A model generated the notes under the pieces. That model was not told where the DNA came from and made no database searches. It saw only the letters and a program-made list of their open reading frames with translations. This document shows positions 1 to 10,384 of a stretch of DNA of 64,000 nt, piece by piece. Location: contig CANJKZ010000723.1 in the NCBI GenBank assembly GCA_947471745.1, forward strand, positions 7,942,501-8,006,500, given 5' to 3'. Both the position numbers and the translations under genes were made by a program. This DNA comes from Closterium sp. Naga37s-1. Its lineage: Eukaryota; Streptophyta; Zygnematophyceae; Desmidiales; Closteriaceae. Within the stretch, counting starts at the first letter, position 1. Each line of letters opens with the position of its first letter.

Positions 1-177
1 CCAAGGGGGGTGGGTCCACCTGAGAGACACCTGAGGGAGCAAGACCGTGAGGGGGGAGGGGGTCTACCGGGGGAGGACCTGGAGCGAGGAAGAGCGGCGG
101 GGGGGGGGGGGGGGGAGGGGAGGTGTGGTAAGGAAAGAGACGGTAGAAGGAAACCGACTCGTCTAAGGTGACGTCCT
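1..177 (-). pseudogene. Cop-1 pol fragment (integrase C-terminus to linker)
   Basis: Read on the minus strand, this stretch encodes the conserved integrase C-terminal motif (QDVTLDES), then a YRLFPY-like stretch and the start of the proline-rich linker. The same order occurs at 28081-28270 in Cop-4. It is interrupted at 177 by Cop-2 and continues at 7674 on the far side. A G homopolymer near 100-115 disrupts reading. It is a fragment of a dead polyprotein, not a separate gene. Confidence 0.75.
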
Positions 178-303
178 TGTCAAACTTATATGCTATAGTC
201 TGTGTAGGCTGTAGTGGGGTAGACAATATGGGGTACAACACTTTTAGGTTTTCCTACTTGTACCCACCTGTTTCCTAGTGAATTCATTCCTCATTTCTTC
301 ACA
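178..303 (+). repeat. Cop-2 5' LTR
   Basis: 126 bp, starts TGTCAAAC and ends TTCTTCACA. It contains the GTAGTGGGGTA...GTACAAC core shared with other LTRs in this window. The copy at 7543-7668 differs at one position (aggtt versus acgtt). Confidence 0.92.
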
Positions 304-317
304 TGGTATAGAGCAGG
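304..317 (+). promoter_or_regulatory. Cop-2 primer binding site
   Basis: The sequence tggtatagagcagg directly abuts the 5' LTR. It resembles the tggtatcagagc start used by plant copia elements that prime from the initiator Met-tRNA 3' half, with one base missing. Cop-4 and Cop-5 carry tggtatcgagcagg at the same place, so the site is conserved here. Confidence 0.8.
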
Positions 318-369
318 TTCCCTAGTGGGAACGTTTCCTAGGGCCCACCACTGAAAATCGATTTTTTTT

Positions 370-1277
370 TTCCTGCCCGGAGCGCGCTTCCCTCCTGCCC
401 GAGTCGCGCCCCGTGTGCCCTACCTCCCGTCGCGTCCCTAGCCCTTAGCGGCCCGTCGCGCCCTCCTCAGGCCCCTCGCGGCCCCTTTCGCGGCCCCTTA
501 CGGCCCTCGCGCCGCCCTTCGCGGCCCCTTACGGCCCTCGCGCCGCCCTTCACGGCCCCTTACGGCCCTCGCGCCGCCCTTCGCGGCCCCTTACGGCCCC
601 TCGCGCCGCCCTTCGCGGCCCCTTACGGCCCTCGCGCCGCCCTTCGCGGCCCCTTACGGCCCCTCGCGCCGCCCTTCGCGGCCCCTCGCGGCCCGTCGCC
701 GCCCTTCAAGGCCCCTCGCGGCCCCTCTGCGGCCCTGTCGCCGCCCTTCACGGCCCCGTCGCCGCCCTTCGCGGCCTCTCGCGGCCCCATCTCGGCCCCG
801 TCGCCGCCCTTCACGGCCCCGTAGCCGCCCTTCACGGCCCGCCGTCGCCGCCCCTGTAGCAGCAGCCGCCGCCGCCCCTGTAGCGGAAGCCGCCACCGCC
901 GGAGCCGCCGACAGCAGCGGCCGCCGCCGTCACTCCCGGGGCAGCAGCCGCCGCAGCCGCCACCAGCAGCAGCCGCCGCAGCCGCCACCAGCAGCAGCCG
1001 CCGCCACCTCGATCGGGGCCGCAGCCACCGCCGCCGCTGACTGCAGCCGACGGTGCGCCTCGGCCCTGCCGGCGCGCCTCGGCCCGTCCCTGCCAGCGGG
1101 CCTCGGCCCACCCCTACCGGTGCGCCTCGGCCCTACCTGCGCGCCTCGGCCCTTCCCTGCCGGTGCGCCTCGGCCCTGCCCCACCACTTACGGCTCTCTG
1201 CCCTGGTAAGAGTATCGCTGCACTGCGCTGCCACTGCTGCCACTGCTGCTCCTGCTGCCACTGCTGCTACTGCTGTC
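370..1277 (+). repeat. Cop-2 GC-rich leader with 31-bp tandem repeat
   Basis: Untranslated leader between primer site and gag. From about 480 to 680 it is a tandem array whose unit begins gcggccccttacggccc and recurs at 490, 521, 552 and 583 (31-bp steps), then 615 (32). Looser GC-rich variants and CCG/CAG runs continue to about 1020, then a 'gcgcctcggccc' repeat. ORFs here are frame-open artefacts of the skewed composition. Confidence 0.85.
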
Positions 1278-4200
1278 ATGGCTACCCCTAGCGTCCTCGT
1301 CTTTGATACTGAGGGTCGGGCAGTTGACTTTGAGGTCTGGGTCGATGATCTGCAGCTTTTCCTACAGTGCGATAGGAAAGACGGTCTCTCACTGTTCGAT
1401 CTCACGTCTGGTGCCTCTCCTGCCCCTACTGCCGATGCTGACAGCACTGTTCGCTCACAGTGGGCCACACGCGATGCTGCTGCCCGTCTTGCTGTGCGTA
1501 GTCACTTGCCGTCCACTGAGCGCGCGCACTTTAGTCAGTACAAGAGTGCTAAGACCTTGTACGACGCTGTCATTGCACGCTACTCTTCCCCTGCCACTGC
1601 TGCTCTTAGCCGCCTCATGCTGCCGTACCTGTTCCCTGACCTAGCCGCCTTTCCCACAGTCCCTGACCTCATTACGCACCTTCGCACTAGTGACACCCGC
1701 TACCGCGCTGCGCTTCCTGCTGAGTTCTGCGCTAAGAACCCCCCCCCCATGTACATCACCCTCTACTACATAGTCACCCGCCTCCCTGACTCTCTTCGTC
1801 CAGTCAGGGACCACTTCCTCTCTGTTTGCCCCACCACACTCACCGTTGACCTCCTCGAGGAGCGCCTCCTGGCAGCTGAGAAGAGTATAGTCGTTGTAGG
1901 AGCCTCTCGTGGTGACCCTCGTGCCCCCTTCTTTGAGGGGTGCTCCCCCTCCCCCCTTTTGCCCTCTGTTGCCTCTGCTGCTGCCGTCGACTTCGTTGGC
2001 ACCGAGTCGGTCGGCGCTGCGTCTGCCCCTAGCGGGAGACGCCGCACCGGCAAGGGCAAGGGGGGCAAGGGCGCTGGAGGGGCTGGCGGGGGTGGTGGAG
2101 GTGGCGGTGGAGGCGGCGGAGGGAGTGGGGGCGGCGGTGGGAGTGGTAGCGGGGGTGGGGGCTTCGGTGGCGGCGGTGGAGGCGGAGGCGGCGGCGGTGG
2201 TGGCGGTGGGAGCGGAGGAGGTGGCGGTGGCGGCGGTGGCGGAGGTGGCGGTGGCGGAGGTGGAGCTGGTCGGGGTGGCTCTGCGCAGCGGGGCGGCTTC
2301 GGTGGTGGTCAGCGTGTTAAGATAAGAGCTAAGGCTAAGAAGCCATAGCTAGGTTTTAGGGTATATGAAAGAGAAATAGGAGAAGAAGTGATTGAACTAG
2401 AAAGGAGAGGGATACATGTAGCAAGCCCAAAAAGGGTTATACTTACTTTTGAGTACCCCACTACAGACTAGACGAGCATTATAATCTGACACAGCGCCAG
2501 CAGCAGCAGCGCACTCGTGAGACCCCGCCCCCCCAGCAGCTTCGTGAGTGGTACGCTGCGCGTCAGCGGGGCGGGGGTGCTGGTCCTTGTGCCTACGTCC
2601 TGCGTACCGGCGACCGCACTGGTGAGCCGTGCGGTGGCCCGCACACCACCCAGCGCTGCTTTGGCCGCCTGACGGACGCTTGGCGTCTCCAGTTCCCTGA
2701 CGCCACGGAGATCCCCCGCTGGGGAGAGCTGCTTAGGTCGGGGTTTGCCATCTTTGATCTGGATTATGATGCTATTCTTGCTGCCATGTATGTTGTGTCT
2801 ACTAGTGATGAGGGTGACTGTTACCTGTGTGTTCCGCCTGACCCGGGCATTGAGGCTGCTGCTTTAGGTGCTGGTGAGGCTGCTGCTCTAGGTGCTGGTG
2901 AGGCTGTTGCTCTAGGTGCTAGTGAGTCTGCTGCCCCAGGTGCTGGTGAGTCTGCTCTCTCAGGTACCACCTCAGCTCAGGCCGTACACACCTTCACCCT
3001 TGACTCGGGTGCTTCCCGCTCCTTCTTCCGAGACCGCACCACACTTACGCCGCTTAGTCGGCCAGTTGCGGTCTCCCTGGCGGACCCCTCTGGGGGTCCT
3101 GTCCTTGCTCACTTCTCCACTGTCTTACCGTGTCCGGCTGCCCCCTCTGGCACCCTGTCAGGTCTCTACCTCCCCTCGTTCTCCACGAACTTGGTGAGTG
3201 GAGCTGATCTACAGGATGGGGGGGTTGACCAGTTCACTCCTGCGAGTCAGCGAGTGACCCACTGTACGTGTGCTCAGACGGGCCGCCACTTGGCCACGTT
3301 TACCCGTCAGCCGGGGTCGAGCCTGTACACACTGACTACTGAGTCTTCTCCGGTTGCTGGGTCTGGTCAGGTGGCTGCGTCGGGTCAGGTGTTTGCTGCA
3401 GCGTCCAGGTCTGGTCCTGAGTCTGCTCCCTGCTCGTGTCGTCTCCTGTCCCACCAGACTCTCCTCTGGCAACACCGCCTTGGTCACCCCTCCTTGCCTC
3501 GTCTCCGAGGCATGGCCTCCCGTTACCTTGTCTCTGGTCTCCCCCGGTCCCTCCCTCCTCTTCCTCCGGGGCCTGCCCCTACCTGCGTTCCCTGCGTCGA
3601 GGGGCGGCAGCGCGCTGCCCCTCACTCCTCTGAGTTTCCTCCGACAGAGGCTCCGCTGCAGACTCTTCACATGGACGTGTGGGGCCCTGCCCGCGTCCGT
3701 GGCCAGGGTCACGAGCGTTACTTCCTGTTGGTGGTTGACGACTACTCGCGTTACACCACGGTGATCCCCTTGCGCAGCAAGGGTGACGTCACTGGGGTGT
3801 TGATCGACTGGATCCACGCAGCTCGTCTCCAGCTCCGGGAGAGTTTCTGCTCGGACTTTCCTGTTCTGCGTCTGCACTCTGACAGAGGCGGGGAGTTTTC
3901 CTCTGCTCTTCTAGGAGCCTTCTGTCGTGCACAGGGCATCCGCCAGACGTTCACGCTTCCGGCCTCCCCACAGCAAAATGGGATTGCTGAGCGCCGCATT
4001 GGCATGGTCATGGACGTCGCTCGTAGGTCCATGATCCATGCGGCTGCTCCCCATTTTCTGTGGCCGTTTGCGGTTCGGTACGCGGCGCATCAGATCAACC
4101 TTCAGCCCCGGGTCTCCTTGCCAGAGACCTCCCCCACCTTGCGGTGGACGGGGAAGGTTGGCGATGCGTCTGCGTTCCGTGCCTGGGGATCTAGGGCGTT

Positions 4201-7200
4201 TGTCCGCGACTTGTCTGCGGACAAGCTGTCCCCCCGTGCTGTTCCCTGCGTCTTCCTTGGCTTCCCCCCTGACGCGCCTGGTTGGCAGTTTTACCACCCC
4301 ACCTCGCGCCGTGTTCTGTCCTCCCAGGACGTCACGTTTGACGAGTCGGTTCCTTACTACCGTCTCTTCCCCTACCGCACTGCGCCCCTTCCCCCGCCGC
4401 CACTCTTCCTCGCGCCTGGTCCCCCCCCGGTAGACCCTCTCCCCCCTCAGGGTCCTGCCCCGTCAGGTGTGTCCCAGGTAGACGCAGTCGAGCCTGTCGA
4501 GGTAGCTGTTGACTCTGGTGCTGCTAAGGGTGCGGAGCCTGGGGGTGCTGAGTCTGGGGGTGCTGAGCCTGGGGGTGCTGCGCCTGAGGGTGCTGAGCCT
4601 GGGGGTGCTGAGCCTAGGGGTGCTGAGCCTGGGGGTGCTGAGCCTGGGGGTGCGGGACCTGGGGGTGCGGAGCCTGGGGGTGCTGGACCTGAGGGTCCTT
4701 CGGGTACTTCGTCTCGGCGGGAGCTACCCTCTCCACAGGAGCTGCGCGAGTGGTTTGCCAGGCGCTGGAGTCGTGCTGCTGGAGTTGGAGGTGCTGCTGT
4801 TGCTGCTGACCCTGGGGTCAGCGCTGGAGGTGCTGGAGCCACTGGTCCTGGAGGTGCTCGTACCGGCGGTACTGGAGCTGCTGGGGATGGGGGTGCAGCT
4901 GGGGGTACTGGAGCTGCTGGTGCTGCTGGGGGTACTGGAGCTGCTGGGGGTGCTGGTGCTGGAGGTCCTGCTGGGGCGGGTGCTTCTGAGGGTGCTGGAG
5001 TTGGCGCTGCTGGAGCTGGAGGTGCTGCTGGCGCTGGTGCTGCCGCTTGGGGTACTGGTGCTGTCCCTGCTGTTTCTGGAGGCGCTGCGCGGCCGCGGCC
5101 GTACTTCGTTACGCTCCTTGAGCAGGTTCTTGGTCTCCCGCCTTCTACTGGTCCACCTCCCGTAAAGTGTCCACAGCCTGTCCAGTCGCAGTCACAGCTA
5201 CAGCCCACCTCACCGCTGCCTGCTCCTTCTCCCTACACTGGTCCTACTGGAGGTCTTACTGAGCGTCGTGCGCCTGCGTCTCGTCCTGCGTCGCCCGTTC
5301 GTGCTGTTTGCGCTAGTCGTCGTGTTCCGCGTCCGCGTCCTCCTGCGGTCCCGGGCACGCACCAGATGGCACTGCGACCTTTCACTGCTCCGCAGCGTGT
5401 CCCTTTGCCGTCTCCTCCAGAGTCCTCTCTTCCTGCTCTTCCTGACCCGGAGTCTGACTCTCTTCGTGCTGCCAGTCCTACTGTCACGCGTCTCCTGGCT
5501 ACTGTTGTCACTGACCCTTCCTTTGAGTCCACTGCTGCGTCTGCCTTAGTTGCTGAGCTTGTCGACTTCGCTGCTCACTGTCGTCTAGACTACGCTGCCA
5601 GTCTTGTTGCTGAGTCTGAGTCTGTCTGTCCTCCGTCCGTCGGGGGTGAGTGTGCTCTTAGCGTCCTTGAGGACAGGCAGGAGGAGTTCCAGTGTTTTGC
5701 TGCTGCTTTGCCTCATCTCGTGTCCATGCTGATTGCCCCTGAGGGAGACCCGGATGCACCAGACATCCCGACTCCTCGATCGTACGCTGAGGCGATCGAG
5801 GGTCCCTACTCCTCTCAGTGGCAGTCAGCCATGGACGCAGAGATGGCTTCCTGGAAGTCCACAGGCACCTACGTCGACGAGGTTCCCCCTCCTGGGGCGA
5901 ACATCGTCAGTGGCATGTGGATTTTCAGGGTGAAGCGGCCGCCGGGTTCTCCGCCTGTCTTCAAGGCGCGTTACGTGGCTCGAGGCTTCAGTCAGCGGCA
6001 GGGAGTTGACTACTTTCAGACCTTCTCTCCTACCCCAAAGATGACCACTCTTCGGGTACTGCTGCACATAGCCGCTCAGCGCGACTACGAGCTTCACTCT
6101 CTTGACTTCAGCACAGCTTTCTTGCAGGGCAGCCTGCACGAGGAGATCTGGCTGCGTCGCCCACCTGGCTTCACTGGATCGTTTCCTCCTGGTACCCAGT
6201 GGAGCCTCCAGCGGCCAGTCTACGGTCTCCGCCAGGCGCCCCGTGAGTGGCACGACACACTGAGGACTACACTTGCGGCTCTTGGGTTTGCTCCTTCCAG
6301 TGCCGACCCGTCGCTGTTTCTGCGCACCGACACCTCTCTGCCGCCGTTCTACATCCTCGTGTACGTCGACGACTTGGTCTTTGCCACTGCTGACACTGCT
6401 GGACTCGCCCACGTGAAGTCCAAGCTGCAGAAGAGACACACGTGCACAGACCTGGGTGAACTGCGCAGCTACCTTGGCTTGCAGATCACCCGGGACAGAG
6501 CACAGCGCACCATTACCCTGACTCAGTCACACATGGTGCAGCAAGTCCTTCAGCGCTTCGACTTCACGTACTCCTCGCCTCAGGCCACTCCTCTGTCTAC
6601 TCGCCACTCGCTCTCAGCTCTACCTTCGGATGAGTCCGTAGAGCCGAGTGGCCCGTACCCAGAGCTTGTTGGCTGCCTCATGTACCTGATGACCTGCACA
6701 CGACCTGACCTCGCTTACCCTCTTAGCATTTTGGCACGCTATGTTGCTCCTGGGAGACACCGACCAGAGCACATGGCTGCAGCGAAGAGGGTGTTGCGTT
6801 ACTTGTGCAGTACGTCGGGCATGGGGCTAGTGCTTGGAGGGCGGCGTTCAGTGGTCCTTACAGGTCACGCAGACGCTTCTTGGGCTGACGACCAGGCTAC
6901 TCAGCGGTCGTCACAGGGTTACACCTTCAGCCTTGGTTCCGGCTCTGTTTCGTGGCGGTCTACCCGCTCGTCTTCTGTTCTCGGCTCTAGCTGTGAGGCT
7001 GAGATCTACGCTGGGGCCATGGCTGCACAGGAGCTACGCTGGCTTACCTACCTGCTGACTGACCTAGGAGAGCCGCCTCGTTCTCCTCCAGTTCTGTACG
7101 TAGACAACAAGGCCATGCTGGCCTTGTGTCGGGAGCACAGACTGGAGCACAGAACGAAGCACATTGCTCTTCGTTACTTCCTTGCTCGTGAGCTGCAGCA

Positions 7201-7345
7201 GCGTGGTCAGTTGCGTCTTGCTTACGTGGCCTCTCAGGCCAACACTGCTGATATCTTTACCAAGGCACTTCCGCCTTGTGATCATCAGCGGTGCTGTACG
7301 ATGCTAGGTCTTGTGCCCTCTTGGCCTCACTTGCTCACTTCTTGA
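1278..7345 (+). pseudogene. Cop-2 gag-pol polyprotein, split by solo LTR
   Basis: The start ATG at 1278 (MATPSVL) matches Cop-4 and Cop-5. The order is a copia gag domain, a very long Gly-rich tract (about 2050-2275), an unusual Cys/His knuckle (about 2587-2660), aspartic protease (LDSGAS near 3001), GAG-pre-integrase (HRLGHPSLPRL near 3476), integrase with D,D,E core (DVWGP at 3673, HSDRGGEF at 3868, NGIAERR near 3979), an AEPGG/Ala-Gly linker (4500-5080), RT with YVDD near 6364, and RNase H from HADASW near 6865 to TADIFTKAL. The solo LTR at 2315-2491 ends the first ORF at 2348. Frame is kept across the insertion because codons resume at 2492. Domain order PR-IN-RT-RH defines Ty1/copia. Confidence 0.92.
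2315..2491 (-). mobile_element. Solo LTR of a different copia family, TSD cagcg
   Basis: A 177-bp insert in Cop-2 gag. In minus orientation it begins TGTCAGATTATAATGC and ends TCTTAACA. It is flanked by cagcg at 2310-2314 and 2492-2496. It has no internal region, so it is a solo LTR left by LTR-LTR recombination. Its GTAGTGGGGTAC...TATAACCC core relates it to the other copia LTRs here, but it matches none of them closely. Confidence 0.9.
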
Positions 7346-7542
7346 CCTTGCTTGTACTGTGATCTATCTATACCTGCACTTGCTTGTTTACCTTTATATA
7401 TGATCTTGCATGTGAACTGGCCTTGTAGCCTTGAACTTGTGCTCGGAATGTGTGGTGACATTGGGATCCACCCTGAGCTTGCTTTGCTTTGCTTGACTGG
7501 TCTTGTGACCCCTTGTTCTCCCCCACTTTGCCTATGGGGGTG

Positions 7543-7668
7543 TGTCAAACTTATATGCTATAGTCTGTGTAGGCTGTAGTGGGGTAGACAATATGGGGTA
7601 CAACACTTTTACGTTTTCCTACTTGTACCCACCTGTTTCCTAGTGAATTCATTCCTCATTTCTTCACA
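7543..7668 (+). repeat. Cop-2 3' LTR
   Basis: 126-bp copy of 178-303 with one difference, preceded by the polypurine-like run tatgggggtg and followed by the target duplication gtcct. Confidence 0.92.
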
Positions 7669-7673
7669 GTCCT

Positions 7674-9287
7674 GAGAGGACAGGACGTAGCACGAGGCTG
7701 AGACGACGTTACTCACTAAGTTCGTAGAGAACGAGGGGAGGTGGAGACCTGAAAGTGAGCCAGAGGGGACTGCCGGACACGGGAGAACAGTAAGGCACGT
7801 GCAACGACTGGGCCCCCAGAGGGGTCGCCCAGAGAGACCGGGACAGATGCAGTGAGCAGTGTAACTGTGATGCTGTCTCGATAGAAACTGCATGACGCGC
7901 CAGAGTCAAATGTGAAAGTGTGCAGGGCCTCAGCAGGGCTAGTACTTGGGACAACAGACGCACTAGCACCTAGAGCAGCAGCATCTATACCGGGATCTGA
8001 AGGCACACACAAGTAACAGTCATCCTCAGCACTAGCAGAGCTAACATACATAGCATGCATGTGAGCAAGAATCTTATCAAAGCCAACATTAAAGACGCTT
8101 ACCCCATCCGTGAGCAAGCCTAACCAGTTGGGGATCTCAGCAACAACACCGTACTCGGTGCGCCATGCATCCTCGAGACGGAAGAAGCAACGGGGCTCAG
8201 TGTGTCCAACCTTCTCACAAGGGAAACCAGCTCGGGGACCTGTACGCTTGATGTACGAGCAACGAACACTACCTCCCGAAGGGCCACGCTGAACAAGCCA
8301 CTCACGAAGCTGTTGGGGCGTGAGCGTCTCAGGTCGGCGCTGCTGCTGCCGCTATCCACCCCCAGAGCCTCCACTACCACCACCGCCGCCACCACCGCCC
8401 CCACCACTGCCACCACCACCCCCGCAGCCGCCACCACCACCACCGCCACCGCCACTACCACCGCCGCCGCCACCACCACCACCCCCACCGCCGCCACCTC
8501 CACCACCCTTGCCCCCCTTGCCCTTGCCGCTACGGCGCCTCCCAATAGGAGCAGCCGCAGTACCAACTTCCTTAGCACGAAAGAAGTCAACAGTAGCAGC
8601 AGAGGCAACATAGGGCGCAAGAAGAGATGGAGAACATCCCTCGAAGAAGGGAGTGCGGGGAGTGCCACGAGAAGCAGCGACAGCAATGGCACTAGTCTCA
8701 GCCGCGAGGAGTTCGACGACGGTGAGGTCGGTAGGGTCAAGGGCAAGGAAGTGATCCCTAACTGCACGTAGAGAGTCAGGGAGGCGAGTGACGAGGAAGT
8801 AAAGGGTGATGTACATAGGGGACGGGTTCGCAGTCAGAAAGGCTGGCTTGAGAGTTGTGCGGTAGCGAGTGTCACTAGAGCAAAGGTGGATGATGAGATC
8901 GTCGACAGTGTGAAAGTCTGATAGCTCGCAAAACAGATACGGCAGTATGAGACGGCCTAGGGCAGCAGTGGAGGGGGAAGCGTAGCGAGCAACAACGGTG
9001 TCATAGAGTTCTTTGGCGGTCTTAAGATGGCCAAAGTGGGCCCGTTCATCTAGCGGAAGGTGGTTGCATATAGCAAGGCGAGCAATAGCATCTCGGGTAA
9101 GCCACTGCGAACGAGCTAAGCGGTCGGCTATCTCGGCAAGAGCGGGTAGGGACCCTGACGTGTGCTCGAAAAGAGAAACACCATCGCGAGATTCGCTCTG
9201 TAAGTACAGTTGAAGATCGTCGAGCCAAGTGTCAAACCTAATCGGGGGGGCCTTCGCATCAAAGGTAAGAACTGAGATAGTCGCCAT
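7674..9287 (-). pseudogene. Cop-1 gag-protease remnant
   Basis: Reading leftward from ATG at 9287 (MATISVLTFDAK), a 311-aa gag with Gly-rich tail runs to a stop at 8352. Past the stop the same family continues: TPQQLREW, then a Cys/His knuckle (CSYIKRTG...CEKVGHTEPRC), then protease with FDSGAS. Around 7690-7715 protease sequence (FSTNLVS) is fused within about ten residues to VLSSQD, which normally lies after the integrase core. A deletion has therefore removed the pre-integrase and catalytic integrase. Gag is 20-30% diverged from Cop-2 by eye. Confidence 0.85.
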
Positions 9288-9289
9288 CG

Positions 9290-9900
9290 TATGGGCAGTG
9301 AAATGGCAGTGCGGGCAGGGGGGCGCGGCACGGGCAGCAAAGGCGCGCTACCGCGGGGCAGCAGGCGCACGCGACGGGCTGGGGCAGGGCGCACGGAATA
9401 GGGCAGGGCGCACGCGACACGCAGGCGAGCAGGGCAGCGCGACATGCGGGCGGGCAGGGCAGCGCGACGCGCTGGCGGGCAGGGCAGCACGACGCGCTGG
9501 CGGGCAGGGCAGCGCGACGTGCGGGCGGGCAGGGCAGCGCGACGCGCAAGCGGGTAGGGCAGCGCGACGCGCTGGCGGGCTGGGCAGCGCGACGCGCTGG
9601 CGGGTAGGGCAGCGCAACGCGCGGGCGGGCAGGGCAGCGCGACGCGTTGGCGGGCTGGGAAGCGCGACGCGTTGGCGGGCAGGGTAGCGTGACGCGCTGG
9701 CGGGCAGGAAAGCGCGATGCGACGGGCAGCAGAGGCGCGCGACGCGACGGGCAGCAGGGGCGCGTGCGCTACGGGCATCAGGGGCGTGCGATGCGCGGGG
9801 CAGCTGTGGCTCGCGCGAAAAGACGGTAGTAGGAGCAGGTGGGGTAGCGCGCACAATAGGGCGCGCGGTAACCGCGGCCGGTCTCTAGCTAATGGTGGGC
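9290..9900 (-). repeat. Cop-1 leader minisatellite, 25-bp unit
   Basis: Tandem GC-rich array built on agggcagcgcgacgcgctgg and variants. Units start at 9481, 9506 and 9531 (25-bp steps). It lies between the primer site and gag, like the leaders of the other copia elements here. Several long ORFs on both strands here are artefacts of the repeat. Confidence 0.8.
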
Positions 9901-9934
9901 CCGGGGAAAAAAGGACCTACACGCTTTGAAACCA

Positions 9935-10064
9935 TATCAGAAATTAACGAGCAGGAATGGGCTTCACTAGCAAGGAATGAAAATACGAGTACCTAACCCT
10001 AAAAAGGTTGTATCTATATGGGCTACCCCATTACAGCTTACAAGCATATAAATTAAATTTGACA
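9935..10064 (-). repeat. Cop-1 5' LTR and adjacent primer site
   Basis: In minus orientation it starts TGTCAAATTTAATTTATATGC at 10064 and carries GTAATGGGGTAGCCC and ATACAACC. A degenerate primer site tggtttcaaagc follows at 9934-9923 (two mismatches from tggtatcagagc). The LTR inner edge lacks the usual CA, so 9935 is inferred from the primer site. Confidence 0.75.
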
Positions 10065-10300
10065 GTAATTGCATGTTTTAAGCATACCATTTTACATTCA
10101 CTCTAATTTAAGGTCAAGGCCCACCAATACGACACACTACGTGCGAACCTTCCCGAGGTGATCCTAGGGGCGATCAACTTTGAATCGCAACAGGAGGCAC
10201 AAAGAGGATCATCCGCACAACGACATACCCTCCTCCGTAGTCCAGTCCCGTCGTGAAGTGAGTCTCCGCCCTATCAACTGCTGAGGCAGGACCCTCGGTC
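10065..10300. other. Flank between Cop-1 and Cop-3 5' half; likely inversion breakpoint
   Basis: AT-rich sequence to about 10140, then unassigned GC-neutral sequence to about 10270, after which the repeated copia linker (AEPGG-like TEGTEP units, minus strand) begins. No gene is recognised. The left breakpoint of the proposed inversion should lie within roughly 10140-10300. Confidence 0.5.
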
Positions 10301-10384
10301 TCAGCACTCGCAGGCTCAGTACCCTCAGTCCCAGCACCCCCAGGCTCAGTACCCTCAGTCCCAGCACCCCCAGGCTCAGTACCC

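Larger units (their letters stand above)
178..7668 (+). mobile_element. Cop-2: near-complete Ty1/copia element, TSD gtcct
   Basis: A 7,491-bp element with 126-bp LTRs at 178-303 and 7543-7668 that differ at one base by my reading. It is bounded by the duplication gtcct (173-177, 7669-7673). A primer site follows the 5' LTR and a purine run (cctatgggggtg) precedes the 3' LTR. Gag and pol form one reading frame, interrupted only by a solo LTR at 2315-2491. Without that insertion the frame would be open to 7345. The single LTR difference implies a fairly recent insertion into Cop-1, followed by the solo-LTR event. Confidence 0.93.
1..10064 (-). mobile_element. Cop-1: outer Ty1/copia element, degenerate, left end outside window
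   Basis: Minus-strand copia remnant forming the outermost layer of a nest. Its 5' LTR lies at 9935-10064, followed leftward by a GC-rich leader, gag (9287 to 8352), a knuckle-protease remnant and a deleted pol. Cop-2 (178-7668) sits inside it: pol sequence stops at 177 and resumes at 7674, with gtcct duplicated at 173-177 and 7669-7673. The LTR begins TGTCAAAT in element orientation, and gtaat at 10065-10069 would be its target duplication. The partner copy and the 3' LTR lie left of the window. In-frame stops and a large pol deletion show that it is dead. Confidence 0.85.

Noticed and set aside
623..1187. Minus-strand Arg/Gly-rich ORFs in the Cop-2 leader
   Set aside because: Shadows of the GC-rich tandem repeat upstream of gag on the opposite strand.
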